Source: Azolla caroliniana (Eukaryota > Polypodiophyta). Taken from it: a stretch of 64,000 nt of DNA. The notes beneath the pieces were generated by a model that was not told where the DNA came from, did not search any database, and saw only the letters and a list, made by a program, of their open reading frames with translations. Position 1 is the stretch's first letter. Each line of letters starts with the position of its first letter. The translations under genes were made by a program, and so were the position numbers. Location of the stretch: positions 6,944,001 through 7,008,000 of the forward strand of contig JBHGNT010000007.1 of NCBI GenBank assembly GCA_043228905.1, in the 5' to 3' direction. Of the stretch, positions 37,200 through 54,492 are shown in pieces.

Positions 37200-38380
37200 C
37201 CATGTATGGACGTGATAGTTCCATCTTATATGGATGCCCACTGACTCGAGAAAGGGAGAGGCCATTGTATTGGCTCTTTAGAGTGGCTACAACTTCATTC
37301 TATATCTCCTGCATTAACATTACTTGATGCACGGTTTGGTTGGAGAAGACCCGTCTACACCATTGTTTCCATAGAATCCAAATTCGGTTGTCCAACACAA
37401 CTTGAGCTTTGGCATTATTAGGAGTTCAATCGATATTGTTGATGGTAGGAAAAAATATCTCTGGTGCTTTTATCACCAAAGTCATCCCCTCCTCTTGATG
37501 TTTGTACTTGTCAGTTGGGGCCTGCCGTGATAGTCAACATACATTCCCCCACTTGATTGTGCCTTGCACCTGGCATAATTGCAAGAGGCAACTAACCCCC
37601 AGCCATATTCGATGGGTCTCTAGGCAGTCCCACAAAGTATGTTGGATTGACTCTATTGCATTTGGGCACGCCACACAATTAGGAGGGCTAAGGTTCCCAC
37701 GTTGCCACGCTCCAACCGGTAGTGACCTATGTATTAATAGCCATTCGAATGTGGTAATTCGCCTAAAATGTTGTTGTTTCCAGATTTTCTGTCAAAACTT
37801 AGTGATAATTGTATGGGAACATAATATGTGTGCCATATCTTCGGAGCAGCTGGCTTTCGGGCGGTTTGAGCAGCTAGAATGTGGCGACCCAATCTAGTCG
37901 TGAATTGGAAGAAGGGGATGACTTTGCTTCCTTGACCCGCATAAGGATCGCACCACATCCATTGCAAATGGTCCCAATTGACCTTACGTAGCCATGTGTT
38001 TGCATGAGTACATATGTGTGATTCTGGTTTGTACTTTGATTCAAGATCTACAATTATCCATTTATGACCAATATATGCAAGTACTCGAATTGTCATATTT
38101 AATGTCGGTATCTCATTATCTAGCAATTCATGGCCTACAATCATGCCCGATGTTTCCCTACCTCTTGGGATCAAAGAGCCCTCTTCCTCGTAGCTTATCC
38201 ACTTCTCCATTGTCATTCCCTAAGCAATAGAGCATTCATACTTTTAGATTTCATAGTCCATCCGCTCCTGATTCCATGGAGTGCATTGGCTTGATCTTGT
38301 ATTAGCAATGTCATAAACCATCTCCAACATTCTATATTGATCTTTTTACCTTGTCAATATACTAAAGTGTAACTCTAATA
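37200..38380 (-). pseudogene. LINE 3' coding fragment with zf-RVT region
   Basis: Reading from 38350 down, pieces such as LLIQDQANALHGI and NALLLREWQWRSG are followed, after frame changes, by QLSLSFDRKSGNNNILG, RSLPVGAWQRGNL, CVACPNAIESIQHTLWDC and WILWKQWCRRVFSNQT. This is the end of a LINE polyprotein with its zinc-binding region. It abuts a copia remnant near 38385. Frame changes show it is dead. Confidence 0.7.
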
Positions 38381-38389
38381 TTAAGCTTT

Positions 38390-40050
38390 TGCGTCATACC
38401 ATCTATATCAAACGCACCACGGTCCTACCAAATTAAAATACATTGTTTAGACTTAACATCTCACTAATTAAACCTTTTATCTGTGGGTACATGCACAAAA
38501 CTTTTACAACCAAAAACACATATCAAATGATCATAAACCCCTACCATAGAAAACTCTCCTAGGAATACACCCTATAGTGCAATATATGGAGATAAGTTAA
38601 TAACACATGTAATGGTATTCAAAACAATATCACTCCAAATGATGTCATCCTCATAACAACATCAATAAAATTCATGACCATTATTAATGCAAATGCATTT
38701 CAGCATTTTCAGCTTCTCTCATTCAACAAAAACATGAAGTTCTTTAGACACATCAAGTAATTAATCCTTTGATTTCAAATCTCAAATCCAAAGTTTTCTA
38801 GAATGATCATGCACCACATATTAATGTATTTACCTTCAATGAAACAAAAAAAGTTTACATTACCAACTTAAGTATATATAATTCCTTTCTAGAAGGAGAG
38901 TGATGTTTGAAGGAGAATCTTCTTTGTTTCTCTGTGAAGCAATGATCACACATATCTAGCTTTGCTTCCTCATCAATCCTAAAGGAAAGCCCTTCTTGGC
39001 TACACAATCAAGTCCGTTCTCATTAATATAAGACAACCTTTTATGCAACAAATTGTGTTTAGAAAAATTATTAGAAATAGAAACTTGCAATAATAAGTAT
39101 AAACAACAAAGACTTCTTACCTCAAGACACAAACAAAGAGCTCTTAGTGAGCTTCCATTGATCTTCATTAAATACATTGCACTATACAACATCGTCATCT
39201 AACTTACCTATTGAGATAAAATGTAATTGAATTTATTTTTCATGCATTACCACCTTGAGCAAGATCAACCTTGTTTTTGCGTTGGTTTTAAAGCAAACAA
39301 TACTTTTGGTGCTTCTCGCCTTTGATAGTCCATAATTTTCTAATATTCAAGAATCGAAAGTCACTTGAAGTATTGGTTGTGGCAAATTCTCATCAAGATG
39401 TACTAGATAAAAAGATGCACCATTGTTAGCAACCTAACAAGTTTCATGGTAAGCAAGATTGATGATGTTCTCATCATAAATAACACACAAATTAAAGAAG
39501 AGTTTAAATTAACATAGTTAGCTCAATCTTTTCCACCCCCTTTATTAAATTCTTGCTTACTATTTAATACATGGTTCTCTTTCTTCATCCCTATGAAACA
39601 ATATTTCTTTGTGTGTCTTGTTTAATTTCCACCAAAATGACATTCTAAATATGTATAGATTGACTTCATTTGGTCCTCCTTCTTCCTTAGTTGTTTTGAA
39701 GATTTGACCTTTAGTTTTTATATTGTTTACTCCTCCCACTATTTTCAACAACCATGGCCTCAGAGTGTGATAATGTCCCTTGTGTGTTTCGTAATTTGAT
39801 GATTTAAGATACCACTCCTCACATATTCTATGGTTGCAAATCCATAAGGAGTTGCATTAATCATAGGTGGTCTAAAAGTTTCCCGTGCATAAGGAAAGAT
39901 GTGAAGCAGTTACCAAAGAAAAAGCATTTCATTGTCAGTTTCACGTCCATTACAAAGATGGTGATGCCAAGGTGTTGACATTCGGTTGTTGCACAAGCAG
40001 GTTGACGAACATCCTCGTATTCTTCCAATCCCCAACCCACCCCATCCCAC
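38390..40050 (-). pseudogene. Ty1/copia gag-protease-integrase remnant
   Basis: On the minus strand: a gag zinc-knuckle-like C-x2-G...TKKYC near 39640, a protease remnant NNGASFYL (D lost) near 39390, then LHKRLSYINENGL and CDHCFTEKQRRFSFK near 38930-39060 (the H-C-C part of the GAG-pre-integrase region), then DDHSRK-like and VFGCKSFVHVP blocks to about 38480. Stops and shifts are frequent. No LTRs could be assigned. Confidence 0.7.
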
Positions 40051-41239
40051 CCTCTCACTACTAGGCAAGTAATAAGTTAGTGTTGTCTACTATGTATGTT
40101 ATAAGGTCCACTTTAGGCAAATTTAAGAAATACATTCCACAAACAATATTATCCTTCCTTATAGGCCCAATCATTATGCTCTTGATAAAAATCTTAAATG
40201 TAAATGGCAATACATTGTGGACAAATGTCTACCATCCATCATAAATATCGTTTCTACTTACATTCATAAGACACCTATTTCCTACAAATGTGCAATTAGC
40301 CTCAAGTGAATACTTGAGAAAAATTGCAAGGGAGTACATATTGCAAAGATGACTACAAACGTCCATGTACCAACTAGTTAGTCCAAAGATGTCTACAACT
40401 TAGAGGAATATATTTACTTCCCTCTAAGGAAGTTGCAACATTCATTATTTACGTCCCTAACGAACCCAACCTTGTTGGATATCCAATGAAATTTCAAGCG
40501 GGAACAAATGCTCTCCTTCCCATTCAATCATGCATATATTTTCATTAGTTATGTTTGCTAGGAATTTGTATTCTTTCGGCATGTTTGGTTGGGGGGGTAA
40601 TATTGACACTACGCATAATATTCCAAGAACACTCTTGCAATGAAGCCACGAGCAAATGATTAACTACAATGTTTAGACCCTCAATGCACATATTCCAAAA
40701 ACACTCTTTTGCCATGAACATAATTAACAACGATGAAGTCCCTTTAAAATCAACTACTAGACTCGGGAGGTAAATCTCGCTATCTTTTAGTTTTTGTTTT
40801 CTACATCCGCTCGTTATGTAAGAGATGATAAAAAAAAAACAGACGACATATTTAATAACAATATCGATCACTATCTATCCATGGTCCGACAATGTTGCAA
40901 CTTGCATTTATACCTTTGAAGGTATGTATGAAGATTAACTAAGGAGAGGTAGCCCCAAATATATATGTCCACGTAAATTGGATGTGGCTGCCGATACATA
41001 TGTATATGTATGTCCTCATACATATATATGTATGCGTACATACATGCACACATGGATACATACATACATACACACATACATATGTAATATGTATGTATAC
41101 ATACATACATAACATACATGCAAGCATATATACATATTCTTTCTTTCTTTTTAATTAGAGCATCACCACCACCTTCTTCTTCTTTCTTCTTCTTTCTTCT
41201 TCTTCTTTTCCTGCGGTTTAATCTAGGGTTTATCCGAGA

Positions 41240-41270
<31 letters not shown>

Positions 41271-41462
41271 CATCCATTCTTTTAATTCCTCAATCTTCTC
41301 CACCTCCTTCCTTCCATTCCTTCCCCTCCTCCTGCTCTTCAATATCATCTGACCTGCGCATCGTTCCATAACATAATTTACCATTCTTCCATCCCACCTT
41401 TCTTCTGATCTTGATCTCTCTCTATCTCTCTCTGTCAATAAAGCTTTTAGGATATTGTAGGT
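40051..41462. other. spacer, microsatellites and SDR upstream region
   Basis: A complex TACA/TATG microsatellite fills about 40985-41130; frames through it are artefacts. 41160-41215 is TTC-rich and 41242-41268 is a CT tract. The last 250 bp are the presumed promoter and 5' leader of the SDR gene. No clear TATA box is placed. Confidence 0.5.
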
Positions 41463-44400
41463 ATGGCTTCTTCTTGGTTTCTTGCGAGGAGGAAACAGAA
41501 CAGTAGTCCGAAGTTTGGCTTCCACTCCACAGCTGAAGAAGTCACACGAGGCATCGATGGATCGTCTCTCACAGCCATCGTCACTGGTGGGAGCTAGTTT
41601 TCTATTATGTTCTACTCTCACTGTTTTAGTGATCTATCTTCCGATCCACCTTCAATGGCAATTTTACTAATATTATTGATCACTCACCTGATAATATATA
41701 TTCTGTGATTTTCTGTGACTGTTAATCTAGCTTGCAGCTGATTCTTTGATCATGATGACTAATAGACCTTGTTTAACATTTCCTCGATAACAAAGTAATT
41801 CTGCTTATAAGATGCCTAAACCCTTGCAGCTGATTCTTTGATCATGATTACTAATAGACCTTGTTTAACATTTCATCAATAACAAAGTCATTCTGCTCAT
41901 AAGATGCCATATCCATAATATTTATTGATCTTTGATAATTTTTTATATAGATTCCACTTATTCTTTTTGTCATTATTATTAATCGAATTTATTGAATCTT
42001 TTGTTGATGATAACTAAGCATTTCTGCTCATAATGTATTATGATTGCTCATTGTATTCCTTGACATTTCCATGATAACTGAGCAATTCTCTTCATAATGT
42101 ACAGTGATCAACTATTTCTGTTCCTGGATCCTTGATTTTAACTAATGATTTCTCGTTATCTCTGATGATTCTTAACTATATTCTGCATCTGTGATAATTT
42201 ATATGATTACAACTTAGATATTTCTCGATCTTTTATGTTAACAAACTTCTCTTCATAGTCTTTCGTGATTGATTCCTACTTCTGGTCTGTTTTGATTAAT
42301 GTTGATAATTACAATATTTCTCGGCCTTAAATCTGTGATAACTAATTATGCGGTTTGCATCAAGATTTGCAAATACTAATCATCTTTTCTTGAGATAATT
42401 CGGTGGCTATAAATTTGTTGACGTTTACGTAACAGGACTGTCTACTAACTAACTCTTTGAGATGTGATGCACAAATTCTGATGGAAACTATAAATCCTGG
42501 CTATATGGATGGAACCTATAAATATAAAGATCTTTTCAGTTAATTTTCTTTGTATCTTGCGGAACTTATCTGTTCTGTTTTGTGCTCTAACTGAAGTCAT
42601 AATTGAAGCCAATCTTTACTTGGTCGATATCAATAAACATTCTCACAGTATCTGATCATATATTTTCTGTGCGTTAATAACGCAGGCTTACTTATTCTAA
42701 ATTAGGGAAAGGCAATCTTTATATTACCTGCCGCCAATCCCGTTATTGTGTGAATTTCTCTGAATTTACTTGCAGGATTAGGTCAAAAAATAGAGATCCG
42801 TCTTTTCTAGTTATCCGGTTACTTGCGTTTATATTATCAATAGAGATAATAGATTGTAGGACCTGTTAAAGGAAGAATTTTTCTTAATGTACAGTATTTA
42901 AAGAAAAGTTCCATACTATAGTATGGCATCTATTAAGTCGATGTTCCTGCAGTGTTAATTATATTATGACCTTTGTTTCAAGTAAAGATGATTTTCTACG
43001 TGGTATTTGATTCCTGTATACTATTATCGTCAAACTCAAGAAAGATCGACCTTCTCATGGGATCTGTTATAATTGCTTTGCGTTAATACTATTATCGTCA
43101 TTAGAAATAAAAGCAATCTTTGTATGCGCAGTAACAGATTATCTTTTTAAGTTTTAATAATCACTGAAGAATTTTGATCGTATTCATTGTACAGGAGGAT
43201 CAAGTGGTATTGGTGAAGAAACTTCTCGGGTTCTGGCATTGAGAGGAGTTCATGTTATCATAGCTGCTCGAAACTTAGAAGCTGCTAAAGAAGTCAAAAC
43301 CAAGATTTGTGAAGAGATTCCCGATGCTAAAATTGATTTGCTGCATCTTGACCTCAGCAGCTTGGCATCTGTGAGAACGTTCGTGAAGAACTTCGAAGCA
43401 ATGAATTTGCCTCTCAACATTCTAATGTATGTACTCACATGATTTCAAGATTGTTAATTAGCGTGCATTGATAGATGTATGTACTCACGTGTTGAATATT
43501 GGTTCAGATCAACTAAGGATATCATTGTATCTATTACAAAGGAATGTATGCTTAGACATAGCTTGAGCAATTAATCATGGATTGCCTGAATTGAAAATAT
43601 AATTTGCCAAAACTCTCCAATTTAATAGTAAATTCATAACTTTTTACATTTACATAATAATCTCTCAATTTATTTTATGAGTTGGTTCTTCATCTGAATG
43701 ACATTTCTCGTGTTGAATAGAAACAATGCAGGAGTGATGAATTGCCCGTTTTCTCTGTCACCTGATGGCATAGAAACTCAATTTGCGACAAACCACCTTG
43801 GTATTGCATAATCTTTCTAATCTACTGTTTAATTTCCTACGCCGTAACATTTTTAAATTTTAGTAGTGAGTATGAGATCCAATTTTAAATTAAGCGAAGC
43901 CATGCTATGTTAAATATTATGTTTTATAAGTACTTTAATGGAAGCTTAAATTGAAGCTCGAATGGAATCATTGTGATCAAAATCTAAATTGTCTTTTTCA
44001 TCTGGATTTTCACTGCAAATAAATATTCAAGGTACCAAAGAATCTTAGTAGAAACTGTCTTTATCGTTTACTGGAAAGATATCCTTATCGTTTCTTTATA
44101 AGCCATTGATTTTATACATTCAATTGATACCTTCTAGTGATATGGTACTCAGGTCATTTTCTCCTAACGAATTTACTTCTCAAGAATATGAAAGAAACTG
44201 CCATTAAATCCAATATCAAAGGGAGAATTGTTATTCTGACATCTTCTTACCACAAGTATGCTTATCCAGAAGGCATACGCTTTGATAAAATAAACTCGAG
44301 TGAAGGGTAAACAAGAATCTCCTTTACAAAACCTTGGAATAAAGAGAAATATAAGGTTCCACCATACTGTCGATTTTACGAATGGATTTGTTTCCCAACT

Positions 44401-45830
44401 TTACAGATACACTCCTCTGAATGCGTATGGACAATCCAAGCTGGCAAATATACTTCATTGCCATGAATTGGCAAGAAGACTTGAGGTAATTAAAATTTGG
44501 ATCTCATTTTAGTCTCAATTTATGTTTTGTATAACTGTGTTTATATTGCTGCAGGTGGAAAATGCACCAATTACTGTTAACAGTGTTCATCCCGGTTATA
44601 TCTTCACAAATTTATTAAAACACATGCTTTTGTTTGCATGTAAGTTTGAGAGAGATCGACTGAGTGAAATGAGATGAAGTGGAATGATATAATATTACAT
44701 CGTGGAATGGAGTCATAGCGAAATGAAATGATATATTTATTACATCTTGAAAAGGCTAATTAGATTATCTATATTAAAATGAATTAGAAATGAATTACAT
44801 CCATGCGATAACTGCTCCACTAATTTCTGATAACAAGGATGAATTAAGAAAATATTAAACTGTAGCAACTATACATAGAAGAGAGACGAAATGGATAATA
44901 CCCAAAGAGCAGGATAGTATGATATGGGTGACATATCCTTAATACTAATAAATACTTAGGAAACGAAGGTCGGTCTGATCTCTAGAATGACTTGGATATC
45001 TTCCAAGCATCATTTATAGTGAGCAATGGTGTATTTGAGAAAGATAATTAAGCTCTATGATTCGATCAACTAAGTTAATCCAAGAGTTATGATCACTGAC
45101 TTATTCAATAAGACCGGACATAAAAAATCATCATTAGAAAAGAGTGTCATTGTTGAGAGTTTCTATATCGTTCCCAAGCTATCTTATCATTATAACTGCA
45201 TGCACGATCGTTTAAAGCTCTGAAACCTCAGTAAGCTGGTATAATTGGAAAACCTACTGAGATCCGAGATGTTCTCAAGCCAATCTTCAGCTATAACTTG
45301 ATTTGAGAGGCCTCTAACTTAACTAAGTTCTCCTAATATGTATTTGAATGAAATATTTTCCTTTGGCCTCTTTGTTGGATCATAAAAAGTACGTCAATCT
45401 AAGACTGTGCATCCAATGATTGCCTTCCTTATTACCGTATTTATACTTTTTACGGCCAATGTTTGGTGCACAGATATATGGCGAGTAATGTTCTTCTACA
45501 TATGGAAGAACGTACCCCAGGTTTGATCTCTTCTCTTCTCTTCTCTTCTATTATACTCCACTGTTTAGCATAGCTTTCTCCTCTCCCATCAGAAAAGAGT
45601 TTTGGTTTTGGCTTTTTCATGTTATCAATCAAATGTTTAAAATGTGACAGGGAGCTTCGACCACTTGCTATGCCGCATTGCATCCTGATTTTGAAGGAGT
45701 GAGTGGGAAATACTTCTCAGATTGTAAAGAGAGTCTCCCAACGACATTGGCATCTGACCCGAAGCTTGCGAAAGACTTGTGGGAATGGAGTGAAAAGATG
45801 GTTAAACTCTCTGTGAATGAATCGACTTAA
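41463..45830 (+). CDS. Tic32-like short-chain dehydrogenase/reductase
   Basis: Eight exons: 41463-41586, 43195-43426, 43721-43800, 44153-44306, 44407-44485, 44555-44639, 45474-45520, 45651-45830. They give 981 nt, 326 residues plus TAA, with all junctions GT-AG and in phase. This is an NAD(P)H-dependent oxidoreductase of the classical SDR fold. Visible motifs: TGGSSGIG cofactor loop at 41-48, LDLSS at 93-97, NNAG at 120-123, N143 in TNHLG, the catalytic serine region TSSYH at 175-179, and Y204-x3-K208 in AYGQSK. The N-terminal [21 protein letters not shown] and the GIRFDKIN segment are typical of the plant Tic32/WW-oxidoreductase-like group, some members of which act at the chloroplast inner envelope. 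Whether this copy is plastidial is not shown. A hydrophobic stretch ([13 protein letters not shown]) lies near the C-terminal third. No lesion is visible. Its substrate is unknown. Confidence 0.93.
41731..41914. repeat. 92-bp tandem duplication in SDR intron 1
   Basis: CTTGCAGCTGATTCTTTGAT starts at 41731 and again at 41823. The two units are nearly identical through ATAAGATGCC. Weaker related segments follow to about 42110 (ACTAAGCATTTCTGCTCATAA). Confidence 0.85.
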
Positions 45831-48526
45831 AGAGGAGATCCTTACAAATCCCAAATAAAATCAGTTAACTAAAATAAAACTTTGATTTCTCGATGAGAAA
45901 CTCTTTGCAAGGTTAATCTGTTGATTTTAATGATTGTAATTTTCATTTTGTAGTTAGTCCAACCGTGTTGTATAACACACACCATGTTTCAAATTCTTTA
46001 GAATGCATACGTATTATTTGTTCGAATCTATATATGATCCAATGATTAATTCATTTAATGGAGATGATCATGCTCAAGAAAACCCTTGTAATTGAAGTTC
46101 CAAGAGGGCAATGGATTTGAGGAACAAAATCGAACTTATAAGTTAATAGTAACATATAAAATACAAAACTTACAAGAGAAACATCAAGATGAAGGTCGTA
46201 ACTACTGTAACTAGTGTCGTGCGTCTCCACAAGTATTCTTCCCACATACAGGTTAGTAGAACTCGTCACTTCATATAAATTTTGAACTAAATAACTATTG
46301 ACATGTCCCAAACTACACATTTATGCTTTAGGACATGTGTGAATGCAATATGACAAATAGATGTTATCATTCTTCTTTTCTAGTGTGAACAAGGTCACAT
46401 AATATATGCGTTACTCACTTTTTGAAAGTGAGAAGCCAGGAAACGAGAAGTCTGAAGAATCAAGTGGGTTCCCATAGCTTCAATCCTCAACGCGTCGTCT
46501 ATCAATGCTTTTTTATGTAATAGAAGAATTTTGACACCTTGGATATTGCCACCCTTGCCGTTCTTTGAGTGCATTGAGTTTTTGTTAATATTTTTTACAG
46601 TGGATGTGCTTGGTGCACACATGCATTTGTAGTCCTTTGAATGTGAAGTCAACATGTAGACACTCCACTTTGTTACAATTATTGATGATCATTCTAGAAG
46701 ATGTTAGGATCGGACTTTGAAATCAAAACACAAGTATTTGGAAGAAACGTAAATGTGCTTGCAATGGTAATGATGGTGAATATTGTATGACTCTTCGATG
46801 CTTGTTGCAGAGATCATGGTGTCATAAGGATCAAAACACACCTCCCAAAACTCCACAATTGAATGGCTTGGCAAAGATGAAATAGAACTTTAGGGGAGAG
46901 TTCAATGTTGTCTCCCATAAGCAAAATTGCAAAATCCCTTTTGGGGTGAGGTTGTGTTTGGTTGTAAATGTTTTGTGCATGTACCTAAAAATGAAAGACT
47001 AAGTTAGGTGTTAAGTTTAAAATAAATTTTTTAATTGGGTATAGACAAGAATTGGGTTATAGATGGTTATGAACTAGTAGAATGATGTTTATTAGGATTG
47101 AGTCTTTGAATGCCATCACATACATTATTAACCGTATCTCATACTATCGCACTACAAGATAACGTTCCTAAAAGAGTTTGGTACGTAGAGATGTTTCTTA
47201 GGGCCATTTGCATGTGTAGGGTTGTAAGAGTAAAGGTATAAGTTAAATAAGTTTAAACGATGTCTTTTTATTGGGTATAGCCAAGGTGAGTTGGTTATAG
47301 ATGTTATGACCCATTGGAATGAAGCTTATTAGGGGTCCGCTTTTGAATAACATTATATTGTTATTGACCTATATTCGGTTCATTCAATATAGGATAATGT
47401 TCCTAAAAGAGTTTGGTACAATTGATATATTTTTTAGATGTGTGTGTTTGGTTTCAAATGTTTGTGTACCTAAATATGAAAGGGTTTAGGGTTAGATGTG
47501 TTTTTTAGGGTAAGGCCAAGATGAGTTGGGTTAGTGATACATTATGTGTTTGTGGAGGATCAAACCATTGACACGGTAAAAAGATCGCCCTCCCCCAATA
47601 AACAGTGAGCTAATAAATTTGACTTGCTTCCTACGATTGATTTACACCACTTAAATTATAACACTTTAATCCTTTTGAGAATATAAGATGACGTTAATTA
47701 CACCTCTTATGTGTAGTGAGGGAGATTTGAATTCTCAATCATTAATTAATGAGTTTAAATTCTTATGGCAACCTACTCTCTTTCATTTGTTTCTTATGAT
47801 AATATTGATTTTCTGCCACAGGTCAATAGCCTCATCAAGGGTTAAATTTCTATTCTAGATTCCCTCTATCACTCTCTTCTTGTCTAACTATTTATTTCTT
47901 AATTGATTGTTTCCTTTGTGTTCTTCGTTATTTTAATCCCCATGAGAGACCCTTATTAATGTTGTTAAGATGTTTCTAGGCTTTGTTCTAATATGCTCAA
48001 GTTTCTAGAACATTTCTTAAAATTACACAGCCTAAGCTTATACTAAGTCAAAATTGAAAATAATCTTCAATGCTTTTTATACCAATTCTTTCTTCAATTT
48101 ACATATGTGACCCAAATATTCACGAGGCAAGTTAACTATTTTTTTGCTCTAGTGAGCCCCCCTCGTTACGAAGCCAAGACATTGTGCAAAATTTCCACCA
48201 ATTTCACCTCGTGAAGCATGAGTTTCACAACATTGTTGCTCCCATTCATGCCACAATGGAAGCAACAAGAACATGGCAAATAATCTCCCATGTCATTTCT
48301 CTCTCTCAATATCATAATAAGACTGGTTTACCATAACATACTTTTTTCAAGTAAACCACAAATAGTAACATTATTGACTACCAAAAACATAGAACTGAAT
48401 AGAATCTAATCATAGATCAAGTCTTTAGCCATTCATCGAAATAGATTTCAGTACTCTTGTAACACAAATGACCTACTTCGCTAACAAAATTACATCTCAT
48501 AAAACAATTGAACATTCAATCGTTTC
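45831..48526. other. intergenic, with a diverged repeat array
   Basis: No coding sequence is supported. About 46948-47540 holds two and a half diverged units of about 230-260 bp. Shared landmarks are GTGTTTGGTT, ACCTAAA-ATGAAAG, TTGGGTATAG and CCTAAAAGAGTTTGGTAC. The rest is unclassified AT-rich DNA between two convergent genes. Confidence 0.55.
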
Positions 48527-52224
<3,698 letters not shown>

Positions 52225-52265
52225 GGCGGAGCTTCAGACGAACGCAGAGACGGGAAAACAGACGC

Positions 52266-52313
<48 letters not shown>

Positions 52314-52420
52314 AGAGCAGAAAACCCTAGGGCTCCTTTCAATTGGAATTTGGATTCATACTGTGGGGAGGGGAGGTTTTGGTTTGTCCGGACAAATCCA
52401 GAGAAACACTCTCTCTCTCT
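52225..52420 (-). promoter_or_regulatory. RPL13A upstream region with GA/CT microsatellite
   Basis: Immediately 5' of the start codon (minus strand) lies a 42-bp pure GA repeat at 52271-52312, read as CT on the coding strand, and a TTTCGGT-like CT-rich leader. CT-rich leaders are common in plant ribosomal protein genes. Promoter function is inferred from position. Confidence 0.45.
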
Positions 52421-52749
52421 CTCCGTGTGAAACCAAAATTTCTCAAAAGCATGCATGAGAGAGAGAGAGAAGATTGCTTTTGACATTCACACATATGTGC
52501 ATACATATACCAATCAATGACCACAATGTGTGTATGTATGTGTGTATCATGATGCGTGGCTCTCCCTCGGCTGCCCGCCCGCCCATCTTCAAATCGCATG
52601 CAAAAACCAATATGACCTCAGGAAGCTTCCGTTTTGAAACCAGAATTTCTCAAAGCACACATGAGAGAGAGAAAGGGAGAAGACCGCTTTGACATTCACA
52701 CACTTACCAATCAATGACTACTACATGTGTGTATGTATGTATGTATGTA

Positions 52750-52794
<45 letters not shown>

Positions 52795-52872
52795 ATCATG
52801 CATGGCTCTCCCTCCGCCGAGCACCGGCCGCCCATCTTCGAATCACACGCAAAAACAAATTGGGAAGCTTTC
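52421..52872. repeat. tandem duplication of about 207-245 bp
   Basis: The first unit runs about 52421-52627 and the second 52628-52872. Both carry GAAACCA-AATTTCTCAAA, a GAGA tract, GACATTCACACA, ACCAATCAATGAC, a TGTATG microsatellite, ATGGCTCTCCCTC, CGCCCATCTTC and GGAAGCTT. The second has an expanded TATG/TG repeat (52731-52790). Confidence 0.85.
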
Positions 52873-53677
52873 GTACACCTAGCCACATCGTAGACCCCCA
52901 TCTGTTGGTGTATTTCGGATTGTCATTCCTGGTGATGCTTTCGAAGTGTCACCCCAGGGAACGCACTTCTTATGGACACCTCGCCAACTCGTAGACCCAA
53001 CCAAGAGGACTCAATTACATATTCCCCTCCCATTTACGTGTCGAGATTCGAGGGGATGGATGTGGATCTAAGCTTTGGATAGACCATCTTGGCAAGTCGT
53101 GCTCTCTTACCCCCATCTTAAATTTGGTTGTCGAACCATATGAACAACCCACATATTCCCTTGTCTTTGTGCAATGCAACTCCAATATATACACTGTTTA
53201 TGTGTTGATTGAGTCCAAATAAATTGTTGAAGTTTACAAAACTTTCAATGTCAATTTTTTATCTACTTCAACAACGTTGATGGAGCAACACCCATGGTTG
53301 CATATTGGTTTATGTGAGTATGGTGTTCAAGTTAACAACATACTATATCCTCTCATTTTGTTTCTGCATTTTTGGGAGCTTGCTCTCATATAATAAAAAA
53401 CTAGCTCGCTGCACTTATTTATTGGGCTTTTATATCTAGACAAATACAAATCATTTATACTTTCTCAAGGTAAATTAACCTTACTTGTTTGTCATTTAGG
53501 GTTTCTTTCACAAGACACTACATTGACGTTAAACATCATCAATATTTTCCAAGTTGAATGTTGCTTCTCGCTTCACATGATGGTAAAGGGTCCCTTGTGA
53601 TAGAAAACCTAACCATCCTTAACTAAGAAGAAGGCAACGGCAAAACGAAAAGTAATACAAAAAGAAGGAAGGATATT
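52873..53677. other. spacer, no gene supported
   Basis: No coding frame or known repeat was recognised. The sequence is unique at the level I can read. Confidence 0.45.
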
Positions 53678-54292
53678 GTGTTGGCAAGTGATAAATCGGT
53701 CATGCGTACAACGTTAGAAAGCATTGCACATGATTGGGACTGCCAGGATTTGGGCATTTCTCGAGCTACAACAATTTGGTGTATCCTTGGGAGCGAACCA
53801 ACGATCACGTTAACACAATACAAAGCAATCGAGCCATTCAATTGCCTTGGGACAACGTTAGAAAGCATCACACATGATTGGGATTGGGAAGATTTCAACA
53901 CATCTCAAGGTACAACGATTTTGTGTGCCCTCAGGAGCGAACCGACAATCATGCTAACACCACACAAACCAATCGAGTTGTTCAATGACCTCGGGACAAC
54001 GCCAGAAAGCATCACATATGATTGGGATTGGCAGGATTTCGGCACATCTCGAGGTACAACGATTTGGCGTACCCTCGAGGGCGAACCGAGAATCCCCGCT
54101 AACGCAACACAAACTAATCGAGTCGTTCAATGGCCTCGGGACAACATGGCCGGCAAGAGAAGGAGCCCAATTTCATCGGCCTCGGGACAACAAAGGCCGG
54201 GTTGTGAATCCAAGTGGCAGGAGAAGGAGCCCAAGTGTGTGGCTTCATCGTCATGTCTGGGAGGAGGAAGCAACCACTTCTTCCCTGTCTAA
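53678..54292 (+). repeat. 144-bp tandem repeat keeping an open frame
   Basis: Units begin ACAACG at 53708, 53852 and 53996 (period exactly 144 bp, or 48 codons), then a partial unit from 54141. The plus frame stays open for 204 codons, and each unit reads TT-ESI-x-DWDWQDF-type sequence followed by a SEPTI-like block. The third unit has one extra base, so the repeat frame is lost near its end. No known domain matches. Either this is a satellite whose period happens to divide by three, or it is a repeat-protein fragment. No splice or promoter signal supports a gene. Confidence 0.6.
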
Positions 54293-54295
54293 AGG

Positions 54296-54420
54296 CTATT
54301 ATTAATTAATTAATTGATTGATTAATTAAGTTAATTAATTAATTATTTTCCTGTGGAGGCTAGTTTTGCAGATTCGAAGAAAATGGTGAGCCCCCTGCCC
54401 CCCCCCCCCCCCCCCCCATT
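54296..54420. repeat. TTAA/ATTG low-complexity tract and poly-C run
   Basis: 54296-54347 is almost wholly ATTA/TTAA units, and about 54400-54418 is a run of C. Both lie just upstream of the ankyrin gene. The C run is a likely site of length error. Confidence 0.9.
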
Positions 54421-54492
54421 CGTTCTTGAAAAAATATGCACATACGTAGAACGACAACGACCAAACTGTCGAGACTACGAATTCCTGCTTCC

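Noticed and set aside
40871-41127. Open frames rich in Tyr, Met, Cys and Ile on the minus strand
   Set aside because: They are translations of a TACA/TATG microsatellite and have no gene-like composition.
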